A DNA stretch of 19,765 nucleotides from Alphaproteobacteria bacterium. GTDB lineage: Bacteria > Pseudomonadota > Alphaproteobacteria > Sphingomonadales > Emcibacteraceae. Below, piece by piece: positions 14,336-19,765 of this stretch (its first letter is position 1; each line of letters begins with the position of its first letter). A model generated the notes under the pieces. It was not told the origin of the DNA, did no database searches, and saw nothing but the letters and a program-made list of their open reading frames with translations. The DNA is taken from the NCBI GenBank assembly GCA_030432815.1, contig JAUILB010000012.1, positions 1-19,765 of the forward strand, in the 5' to 3' direction. The position numbers were made by a program, and so were the translations under genes.

Positions 14336-14967
14336 GCATTTTACCAATCCTTTACAGCTTCCGGCGCTGCCCCTACGCGATGAGAGCTCGGCTGGCCCTT
14401 TATAGCAGCGGCATTAAATGCGAGCTTAGGGAAGTCGTACTAAGGGATAAACCATCTGAAATGATTAAAATATCCCCGAAAGCCACTGTACCTGTTCTAC
14501 AACTTAATGACGGCACCGTTATTGATGAAAGTCATGATATTGCAGTTTGGGCTATCGGGCAAAATGATCCAAATGACTGGCACGGTTATATTGAAGAAAT
14601 GAGCGACCTGGTCAAAATCAATGATTTCAGATTTAAAACACACCTTGATAAATATAAATATTCCAGCCGAAACCCTGAACTTTCAAAAGAAGAACATCGG
14701 GAAAATGCCAATTTTTTTCTGGAACATTTAGAAATGCTGCTCGAAAAAAATGGTTTTTTAAGCGCGGACAGGCAAACAATAACGGATCTTGCAATTTTTC
14801 CTTTTATTCGGCAATTTGCTTTTGTTGATAAGAACTATTTCAATACACTGAAATTTAACCGACTTCAAAGCTGGCTCGATTATCATCTCAAATCTGCCAT
14901 GTTCAAAAACATCATGACCAAGTATGGTCAGTGGCAGCCGGGAACTAAGCCAATTTATTTTCCTTAG
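14332..14967 (+). CDS. Glutathione S-transferase family protein with CPYA active site
   Basis: 211 residues: an N-terminal thioredoxin fold (1-80) and an all-helical C-terminal domain. SFRRCPYAMRARLAL (9-23) contains C13-P-Y-A, a glutaredoxin-like motif placing it with cysteine-type GSTs (omega- or Grx2-like) that do thiol transfer or deglutathionylation rather than conjugation. The cis-proline is in TVPVL (Pro54), and glutathione-binding Glu66-Ser67 follow in DESHDIAVWA. The C-terminal FLSADRQTITDLAIFPFIRQF has the conserved N-capping region. It shares the ATGA overlap with thiE, ending the plus-strand array. An AT-only hairpin (15003-15020) follows, but no true terminator is seen. Substrate unknown. 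Confidence 0.88.
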   Translation: MSILPILYSFRRCPYAMRARLALYSSGIKCELREVVLRDKPSEMIKISPKATVPVLQLNDGTVIDESHDIAVWAIGQNDPNDWHGYIEEMSDLVKINDFRFKTHLDKYKYSSRNPELSKEEHRENANFFLEHLEMLLEKNGFLSADRQTITDLAIFPFIRQFAFVDKNYFNTLKFNRLQSWLDYHLKSAMFKNIMTKYGQWQPGTKPIYFP

Positions 14968-15060
14968 TATATCTCTTTGACCGATATTCTATGCATATCC
15001 TTAATTTATTTAGATAAATTCAACTTAAAAATTGACCCAGGTCATATAACCAAACACTCC

Positions 15061-15089
15061 TTGGCTATAGCGTTGAAGAATGATATGAT
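15061..15089 (+). promoter_or_regulatory. Predicted sigma70-type promoter for the DUF3775 gene
   Basis: TTGGCT (15061-15066), a 17-bp spacer and TATGAT (15084-15089). The start point would be near 15096, leaving about 20 bases before the ATG, with AAGGTG at 15105-15110 as ribosome-binding site. Consensus match only. Confidence 0.5.
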
Positions 15090-15114
15090 ATTAACCATAA
15101 TGATAAGGTGATAT

Positions 15115-15525
15115 ATGCTTCCCGTTAGCTCCGAAAAAATTGATTACATCATTTCTGTTGCCAGAGAATATCGTGAAGGTTCAATGGCAATGGTCAGCGA
15201 ACAATTATCCGAAGCACATCTGGCTGATACCTTTACCGAGCATAATCTTGCGGTAATTGTAGAAGAATTAAGATCAGATGAACATGAGCAAGACAGTTCT
15301 TATCTGGAACTCAAAGCCGCTATTGAAGGCCTTAACGAAGAAGAAAAATACGGGCTGGTTGCTTTGATGTGGATTGGACGCGGTACTTATGGCCCGGAAG
15401 AATTGGATGCAGCACTTCAAAATGCAAGAACTTCTTCAAATAATCATACTGCTGAATATCTGATAGAAACACCACTTTTGCCAGATTACCTTGCAGAAGG
15501 CCAAGTGTTGCTGAATGAGGATTAA
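15115..15525 (+). CDS. DUF3775 domain protein of unknown function
   Basis: A 136-residue soluble acidic protein. The recognisable part is the second half, LNEEEKYGLVALMWIGRG (73-90) followed by ELDAALQNAR (95-104), which matches from memory the DUF3775 pattern found in alphaproteobacteria. The N-terminal half is helical and acid-rich (SSEKIDYIISVAREYREG). There is no signal peptide, membrane segment or catalytic motif. It has its own promoter and a good ribosome-binding site, so it is a real gene. The stop lies 4 bp from the stop of the convergent nfeD gene. Its role cannot be stated. Confidence 0.8.
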   Translation: MLPVSSEKIDYIISVAREYREGSMAMVSEQLSEAHLADTFTEHNLAVIVEELRSDEHEQDSSYLELKAAIEGLNEEEKYGLVALMWIGRGTYGPEELDAALQNARTSSNNHTAEYLIETPLLPDYLAEGQVLLNED

Positions 15526-15529
15526 GCTA

Positions 15530-15976
15530 TTAAGTCGGCTCAACTATTAACACAACACCGTCCACACCCGTTACTCTAACAGTAGTGCCAACCTCGCCAT
15601 CAAATTCGCCTCGGACTAGCCATAGACTGTCACCTATACGAATTTTACCCTCGCCATTAACAAGCGCACGTTCCAATTTATATTTATGCCCGATATAGCG
15701 CGATCCACGATTGTTCAGGTTTTCATCCTCACTTACAATTGGGTTTCTACGTAAGTAGTTTCGGCCGGAATAAACGCTAATAATGCCAAGAACAGAAAAT
15801 ATGATAAACTGCATTTCCCATCCCATTGCTGGTATAAAAAATACTAGCGCACCAACAGCAATTCCCGCAAAAGCCAGCCACATAAAAATGACCCCCGGCA
15901 CCATCATTTCTAGCACAAACAAAACCAGTGCCAAAACAAACCAGAACCAGTGATTAAATTCAAAATTTTCAATCAT
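15530..15976 (-). CDS. NfeD-family membrane protein (short type)
   Basis: 148 residues: an N-terminal membrane domain with about three hydrophobic helices (roughly 10-27, 30-50, 54-68), then a soluble beta-rich OB-fold domain (about 85-148) ending GDSLWLVRGEFDGEVGTTVRV and a valine-rich strand. This is the short NfeD form without the ClpP-like protease domain. Such proteins are nearly always encoded beside an SPFH protein and probably assemble with it in the membrane. Here the SPFH gene stops 13 bp upstream, and AGGAG stands 7 bases before the ATG. The pair is likely one operon. In E. coli the matching pair is QmcA-YbbK. Confidence 0.85.
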   Translation of the reverse strand: MIENFEFNHWFWFVLALVLFVLEMMVPGVIFMWLAFAGIAVGALVFFIPAMGWEMQFIIFSVLGIISVYSGRNYLRRNPIVSEDENLNNRGSRYIGHKYKLERALVNGEGKIRIGDSLWLVRGEFDGEVGTTVRVTGVDGVVLIVEPT

Positions 15977-15989
15977 TGTAAGCTCCTAT

Positions 15990-16940
15990 TTAAGGGATAT
16001 GCCTTGTTGAATCATCATCATTCTTGACATTCAGATTTTTAAGCATATCTGCCATTCCACCCAATGCCCCTATCACTCCACTTGCTTCAAGCGGCATAAA
16101 GACCAGTTTTTCATTTCTCGAATTCGCAAATTTTCCTAAAGCCTCAACATATTTTTGCGCGATGAAATAATTTATTGCCTGCGGATCACCCTGCGCAATT
16201 GCTGTTGATACCATTTCCGTTGCCTTTGCTTCCGCCTCTGCTTCCCGTTCGCGGGCTTCAGCATCGCGGTATGCAGCCTCGCGGCGGCCCTCTGCCTCAA
16301 GTATAACGGCCTGCTTTTCACCCTCGGCACGCAGAATTTCAGACTGACGTTGACCTTCTGCTTCCAAAATATTTGCTCTTTTGTCCCGTTCCGCTTTCAT
16401 TTGCCTTGCCATAGCATCTACTATGTCTCTCGGTGGCTCGATATCTTTAATTTCTATGCGTGTAACTTTAATACCCCAAGGTCGAGTGGCATCATCTACG
16501 ACATCAAGAAGCTTGGCATTGATCTGATCTCTAAGTGAAAGTAATTGATCCAGATCCATGGACCCCATTACCGTACGCAAGTTGGTCATGGTAAGGTTAA
16601 GTATTGCCATATATAGCTCATTGACCTCATAACTCGCCTTTGCAGCATCGATTACCTGAAAAAACACAACACCATTTGCCGTTACCATGGCATTATCTTT
16701 GGTAATTACCTCCTGCGAAGGAATATCCACCACTTGCTCCTTCATATTCATCTTGGATCCAATTCTATCAAAGAACGGTACAATTAAATGAAATCCCGGT
16801 TGCAGGGTTTTAGTATAACGGCCAAAACGTTCTACCGTATAATTATAGCCCTGGCTAACTGTTTTTACACCAGCAAAAAATAGATAAATAATTAAGACAA
16901 CCAATACAATTGAGAATATATTCAGTCCACCAAGTTCCAT
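15990..16940 (-). CDS. SPFH/stomatin-family protein, QmcA-like
   Basis: 316 residues. One N-terminal hydrophobic helix (about 5-25) anchors it, followed by VSQGYNYTVERFGRYTKTLQPGF-type start of the band-7 domain (28-190), with IPSQEVITKDNAMV and the stomatin signature region RPWGIKVTRIEIKDIEPP. A charged coiled coil of Glu/Ala/Arg repeats spans about 185-245 (EAEGQRQSEILRAEGEKQ pattern). The C-terminus has the hydrophobic ALGGMADML segment. QmcA-type proteins form large membrane oligomers that organise microdomains or protect FtsH; that role here is inferred. AAGGA lies 6 bases before the ATG. nfeD follows directly. Confidence 0.9.
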   Translation of the reverse strand: MELGGLNIFSIVLVVLIIYLFFAGVKTVSQGYNYTVERFGRYTKTLQPGFHLIVPFFDRIGSKMNMKEQVVDIPSQEVITKDNAMVTANGVVFFQVIDAAKASYEVNELYMAILNLTMTNLRTVMGSMDLDQLLSLRDQINAKLLDVVDDATRPWGIKVTRIEIKDIEPPRDIVDAMARQMKAERDKRANILEAEGQRQSEILRAEGEKQAVILEAEGRREAAYRDAEAREREAEAEAKATEMVSTAIAQGDPQAINYFIAQKYVEALGKFANSRNEKLVFMPLEASGVIGALGGMADMLKNLNVKNDDDSTRHIP

Positions 16941-16992
16941 CTTAATTTCCTTCTTTGATCGTTAAAATATCATTGTTTCCATATACTTATAC

Positions 16993-17022
16993 TATATATA
17001 AATACAAAACTATAATTTGCAA
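16993..17022 (-). promoter_or_regulatory. Candidate promoter for the SPFH-nfeD pair
   Basis: On the minus strand TTGCAA (17022-17017), an 18-bp spacer and TATATA (16998-16993), about 50 bases before the SPFH start. The 101-bp gap is very AT-rich, so the match may be chance, and read-through from the symporter gene is also possible. Confidence 0.3.
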
Positions 17023-17041
17023 TATTCCACACCAATACACC

Positions 17042-18448
17042 TTATTGTTTTCTTCTTGTCAAAAATAAAATAGTCAAACAGATAACAAACGGAATTGTTC
17101 GTTCATAAAAATCACCCGGTCCATCAGGTTGCAGAAAAAAAACAATCGTTGACAGAAAACCAATGATCATTGTTGGCAATATAGCTCTGGTTCTTAAATG
17201 CAATCCTGAAAGGCGCATTAGTACAACAGGACCGATACTTGCCCCCAATGCATTCCATGCAAAAAGAACCCGCGAAAAAATATCACTGGGCAATTTAATG
17301 GCGATAATTACAGCGGCTATACAAAGAATTGCAATAACCGTACGTGATACTTTTAATCTGCTTTTTCCTTCGTCAGCTTCCCCCATCAAATCATGTGAGA
17401 TTGACGATGCCGATACAAGCAACTGACTGTCGGCTGTGGAAAGAACGGCACTAAGAACTGCCGCAACCATAATACCCCCAAACACAGCAGGAAGTAGATT
17501 ATCAGTCAACAGGAAGAAAATGTCTTCGGCATTGTCAATTTCGCTAATCATAATATTACCACACATTCCCAAAATGACCATTCCGGTCATACTTATTGCG
17601 AAGCATGCTATGGCTATCATCTGTGCATAGTGAACCTTTTTGCCGTCTTTCAACGACATAAATCTGGTTAAAAGGTGCGGTTGGCCCATCGCCCCCAATC
17701 CTATCGACATGCTCCCTATCAAAAAACCAATTAACATTAAGCCCACATTGGAATCACTGATGGATAACTGTTCTGGTGATGCCACAGATTGGTAATTTTG
17801 CCAAAAATCATCGATGCCACCCACCTGCATAATTGCCAAAGTCGGCAGAACGATTGCTGCCATCATCATTAATGTTCCTTGGAGGGTATCGGTAAGACTT
17901 ACGGCCCAAAAACCACCAAGCATTGTGTAGCTCATAATCACCAACCCACCAAGCATAATACTGTTCGGTAGTGATAGTCCGAAAGTTACAGAAAAAGTAC
18001 CACCCGCAGCCTGTAACTGTGCCGCAACATAAAACATAAAACAGAAGATAATAATCAGGGATGTGAATATTTTTATCTGTTTTTTTGCTTGATCATCAGA
18101 ATTTAGCACCAAAAGATCCGTTACGGTAACAAGCTTTTCAGAATGTGAAAGTTTTTGCAAACGTGGTGCAACCCATATCCAGGAAAATCCATGACCCAGT
18201 ACTAATCCTGGCACCACCCATAATGCTGAAACACCCTTAACATAACCAAGTCCACTAAGCCCAAGCATAACCCAAGCTGACGCAGAACTGGAAAAATAAC
18301 TCATGGAAGCAACTATGGGACCTATCGTCCTGCCACCAATAAAAAAGTCAGTATTATCGTGTGTTTTACGACTGCCAAAATATCCCAGCGTCAACAACAC
18401 TAGAATATAAACAATAAGTGTAATTAGAATTATCAATTCTTTTGACAT
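17042..18448 (-). CDS. Sodium:solute symporter, PutP-like (SSS family)
   Basis: A 468-residue inner-membrane transporter with about 12-13 hydrophobic helices. FFIGGRTIGPIVASMSYFSSSASAW (35-59) corresponds to the PutP sodium-binding first unwound helix. LGGFWAVSLTDTLQG (177-191), GQPHLLTRFMS (255-265) and STADSQLLVSASS (337-349) match the remaining PutP core motifs. The substrate may be proline or another amino or organic acid, but cannot be settled from motifs. The C-terminus is shorter than E. coli PutP (502). AAGGGG lies 4 bases before ATG 18448. It is divergent from yqgE and upstream of the SPFH-nfeD pair. No putA is present, so proline catabolism is not supported by context. Confidence 0.9.
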   Translation of the reverse strand: MSKELIILITLIVYILVLLTLGYFGSRKTHDNTDFFIGGRTIGPIVASMSYFSSSASAWVMLGLSGLGYVKGVSALWVVPGLVLGHGFSWIWVAPRLQKLSHSEKLVTVTDLLVLNSDDQAKKQIKIFTSLIIIFCFMFYVAAQLQAAGGTFSVTFGLSLPNSIMLGGLVIMSYTMLGGFWAVSLTDTLQGTLMMMAAIVLPTLAIMQVGGIDDFWQNYQSVASPEQLSISDSNVGLMLIGFLIGSMSIGLGAMGQPHLLTRFMSLKDGKKVHYAQMIAIACFAISMTGMVILGMCGNIMISEIDNAEDIFFLLTDNLLPAVFGGIMVAAVLSAVLSTADSQLLVSASSISHDLMGEADEGKSRLKVSRTVIAILCIAAVIIAIKLPSDIFSRVLFAWNALGASIGPVVLMRLSGLHLRTRAILPTMIIGFLSTIVFFLQPDGPGDFYERTIPFVICLTILFLTRRKQ

Positions 18449-18521
18449 ATTACCCCTTTAACAATCATTTCTCACATTACATACTTTTCGGACAAAAACC
18501 AGAATTTTACCGAGTAGACTA

Positions 18522-18539
18522 TAAGTTCTTTAAGTTCTT
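18522..18539. repeat. Tandem 9-bp direct repeat TAAGTTCTT
   Basis: TAAGTTCTT occurs twice head to tail (18522-18530 and 18531-18539) in the divergent gap between the symporter gene and yqgE. It lies just upstream of the yqgE promoter. Could be a regulator half-site pair or simple slippage. Confidence 0.5.
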
Positions 18540-18553
18540 TTCTGTAATCCGGC

Positions 18554-18582
18554 TTGACCGTTCTAAGCCACGTTATTATGAT
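18554..18582 (+). promoter_or_regulatory. Predicted strong sigma70-type promoter of yqgE
   Basis: TTGACC (18554-18559), exactly 17 bp, then TATGAT (18577-18582). This is the best consensus promoter in the window. Transcription would start near 18589, about 34 bases before the TTG start of yqgE. Confidence 0.6.
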
Positions 18583-18622
18583 CAAAGCTTCCTGGATATT
18601 CAATTTCAATTAGGTGGATAAA

Positions 18623-19204
18623 TTGACCAAAGAAGGATTTCTAAGTGGACAATTATTATTAGCCATGCCTGGCATGGCTGACCCACGGTTTGAAAGTACA
18701 GTAATTTATATATGCACTCATACCGAAGAAGGGGCTATGGGATTAGTCATAAACAAACAATGTGAAAATATTGATTTTCCGGATCTTCTAAATCAACTAA
18801 ACATTGAACATTCAAAAAACAATAAAAAGAAAGAAGAATTAAATAAAATTCTTCTCCATGAAGGGGGCCCCGTTGAATCGGGCCGGGGTTTCATATTGCA
18901 CAGCGCCGATTATGTACAGGAATCAACCCTTATTATTTCTGAAACAATAGCCTTGACCGCTACTATCGATATTTTGACATCTATTGCCATGAACGACGGC
19001 CCGCAGGATTATCTCATTGCACTTGGCTTTTCAGGATGGGGGCGTGGCCAGCTTGAAAATGAAATTCGAAATAACAGCTGGTTATCAATAGAAGCAGATG
19101 AAGAGCTGGTATTCAGAACAGATATAGATCTTAAATTGCCCAGGGCTATGGCAAAGCTTGGTGTTGATCTTTCCTTTTTATCATCTCAATTTGGCAGAGC
19201 CTGA
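18623..19204 (+). CDS. yqgE: YqgE/AlgH family protein
   Basis: A single-domain cytoplasmic protein of the UPF0301 group, about 193 residues. Conserved blocks are SGQLLLAMPGMADPRFESTV near the start, YICTHTEEGAMGLVINK, LLHEGGPVESGRGFILHS and IALGFSGWGRGQLENEI. The biochemical role is not settled; AlgH was named for an effect on alginate regulation in Pseudomonas. I chose TTG 18623 because AGGTGG (18612-18617) stands 5 bases before it. A GTG at 18614 in the same frame would add three residues but lies within that ribosome-binding site and has none of its own. Expressed from the promoter at 18554-18582. Family certain, start codon moderately so. Confidence 0.9.
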   Translation: MTKEGFLSGQLLLAMPGMADPRFESTVIYICTHTEEGAMGLVINKQCENIDFPDLLNQLNIEHSKNNKKKEELNKILLHEGGPVESGRGFILHSADYVQESTLIISETIALTATIDILTSIAMNDGPQDYLIALGFSGWGRGQLENEIRNNSWLSIEADEELVFRTDIDLKLPRAMAKLGVDLSFLSSQFGRA

Positions 19205-19290
19205 CCCAATCCTGTGCTTTTCATAAAAGCGTATAATATAACAATCAGTTACTCTTACCTACTTGATTTTATTACCAAACCTTAAAATAA

Positions 19291-19308
19291 TGTTGCGATA
19301 ATGCAACA
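19291..19308. promoter_or_regulatory. Inverted repeat TGTTGC-N6-GCAACA, possible operator
   Basis: Perfect 6-bp arms (19291-19296 and 19303-19308) around GATAAT. An 18-bp dyad of this size is typical of a dimeric repressor site, but no regulator gene is adjacent. Confidence 0.35.
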
Positions 19309-19333
19309 GTATGGCAAATTTACATCAATTTTT

Positions 19334-19370
19334 ATCAAACATTGGGGAATTTCACCCATAATTGTTTGAT
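19334..19370 (+). other. Long interrupted hairpin
   Basis: ATCAAACA (19334-19341) pairs with TGTTTGAT (19363-19370), and inside, TTGGGG (19342-19347) pairs in part with CCCATAA (19355-19361). TTTCTTTC follows. It may be a terminator for yqgE read-through or part of a leader RNA. Confidence 0.4.
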
Positions 19371-19543
19371 TTCTTTCAAAACTTCATTTAAATAGATTCG
19401 TAGTGGAATATGTAATAGGGAGACAAAAAAGCAATTTCTACTAAAGAGTTAGACGAGGAATTATATCCTAATTTAAATCTGGTTATCGCTTTCTGTTTTC
19501 ATATTACTATATACACCAAATGATTAGGTGGCGTTAATTCCTG

Positions 19544-19557
19544 AGGTTTTAAAACCT
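19544..19557. repeat. Perfect 14-bp palindrome AGGTTTTAAAACCT
   Basis: Self-complementary over 14 bp, 133 bp before the ATG of the truncated exported-protein gene. The symmetry suits a protein-binding site better than an RNA hairpin, as there is no loop. Confidence 0.4.
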
Positions 19558-19689
19558 TAATTTAATGGAAATGACAACATCTGATTTTTTCGCGGGGCTT
19601 TATTTTAGTAATGGTAAAGCTCTTGAATTTTAAAAACACAATCAGTTGATTTCTTATTGAGATTAACTTTTTGGGAGGAAATTTTAGAT

Positions 19690-19765
19690 ATGAAAAAATT
19701 ATTACTTCTATCTGTAAGCCTGCCTTCACTTATTGTTGCTGATATGGCGCTTGCCCAGCAGCAAG
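19690..19765 (+). CDS. Start of a secreted or outer-membrane protein, truncated by the window
   Basis: Only 25 codons are present: MKKLLLLSVSLPSL, then IVADMALAQQQ. This is a classic Sec signal peptide with a KK n-region, a Leu-rich core and a likely signal-peptidase I cut after ALA, before QQQ. GGGAGG (19673-19678) lies 11 bases before the ATG. The family cannot be told. A TonB-dependent receptor or other envelope protein is possible, since such genes often have signals like this and long upstream regions, but that is a guess. Confidence 0.7.
   Translation, partial: MKKLLLLSVSLPSLIVADMALAQQQ

Larger units (their letters stand above)
19205..19689. other. 485-bp AT-rich intergenic region, no gene seen
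   Basis: Between yqgE and the truncated exported-protein gene. No open frame with a ribosome-binding site was found. A hairpin GCTTTT-CAT-AAAAGC (19216-19230) follows the yqgE stop without a T-run. Other inverted repeats (19291-19308, 19334-19370, 19544-19557, and GGGCTTTA at 19595-19602 against TAAAGCTC at 19615-19622) suggest regulatory or leader RNA content. A possible promoter TTGATT-N17-TAAATA (19366-19394) would give the next gene a leader of nearly 300 bases. Confidence 0.6.

Noticed and set aside
15003..15020. AATTTAT-TTAG-ATAAATT as a terminator after the GST gene
   Set aside because: An AT-only stem with no following T-run is too weak for intrinsic termination.
19565..19633. 22-codon mini-ORF (MEMTTSDFFAGL...) upstream of the last gene
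   Set aside because: No ribosome-binding site precedes it. A leader peptide is possible but not supported.

Overview
The window is a chromosomal segment of an AT-rich alphaproteobacterium (roughly 40% G+C by eye, not computed). The evidence is gene order and family type: a FYDLN-type acidic zinc-ribbon protein next to aroA, then cmk, rpsA, ihfB, lapA, pyrF, trpF, trpB, trpA, accD and folC is a characteristic alphaproteobacterial arrangement, and the AroA is of the class II (CP4-like) type. A marine Kordiimonadales/Emcibacterales-like organism is possible, but this cannot be proved from the sequence.

Region 1 (1-2331) is the most accessory-looking part. It holds the 3' end of a DUF1348/NTF2-like gene, then a divergent pair: an ArsR-family repressor (-) and a MalY/PatB-type PLP C-S lyase (+) with a twin-arginine signal peptide. 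Between the two lie three CTATATAG palindromes spaced exactly 16 bp centre to centre. A hairpin that looks bidirectional separates this pair from the following tRNA.

Region 2 (2338-7201) holds tRNA-Ala(GGC) and the FYDLN protein gene (TTG start) on the minus strand. On the plus strand are aroA-cmk (overlapping by 10 bp) and rpsA, which ends in an unusual lysine/alanine tail and is followed by a strong terminator.

Region 3 (7202-14967) is a plus-strand array: ihfB, lapA, pyrF, trpF, trpB, trpA, accD, folC, thiE and a glutathione S-transferase gene. Gaps are from -4 to about 50 bp and no internal terminator is visible, so a single long transcriptional unit is likely. It joins pyrimidine, tryptophan, fatty-acid, folate and thiamine synthesis.

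Region 4 (15061-18613) has a DUF3775 gene with its own promoter. It is convergent, with 4 bp between stop codons, with a minus-strand set: a PutP-like sodium/solute symporter, then an SPFH (stomatin/QmcA-like) gene and its NfeD partner.

Region 5 (18554-19765) has yqgE with a good sigma70-like promoter, then a 485-bp AT-rich intergenic region with several inverted repeats, and the signal-peptide start of a truncated exported protein.

Most of the window is ordinary housekeeping sequence. The best leads for something undescribed are the ArsR / triple-operator / Tat-exported C-S lyase module, the histone-H1-like tail on ribosomal protein S1, and the long structured leader at the right edge. No CRISPR array, insertion sequence, prophage or defence cassette was seen.
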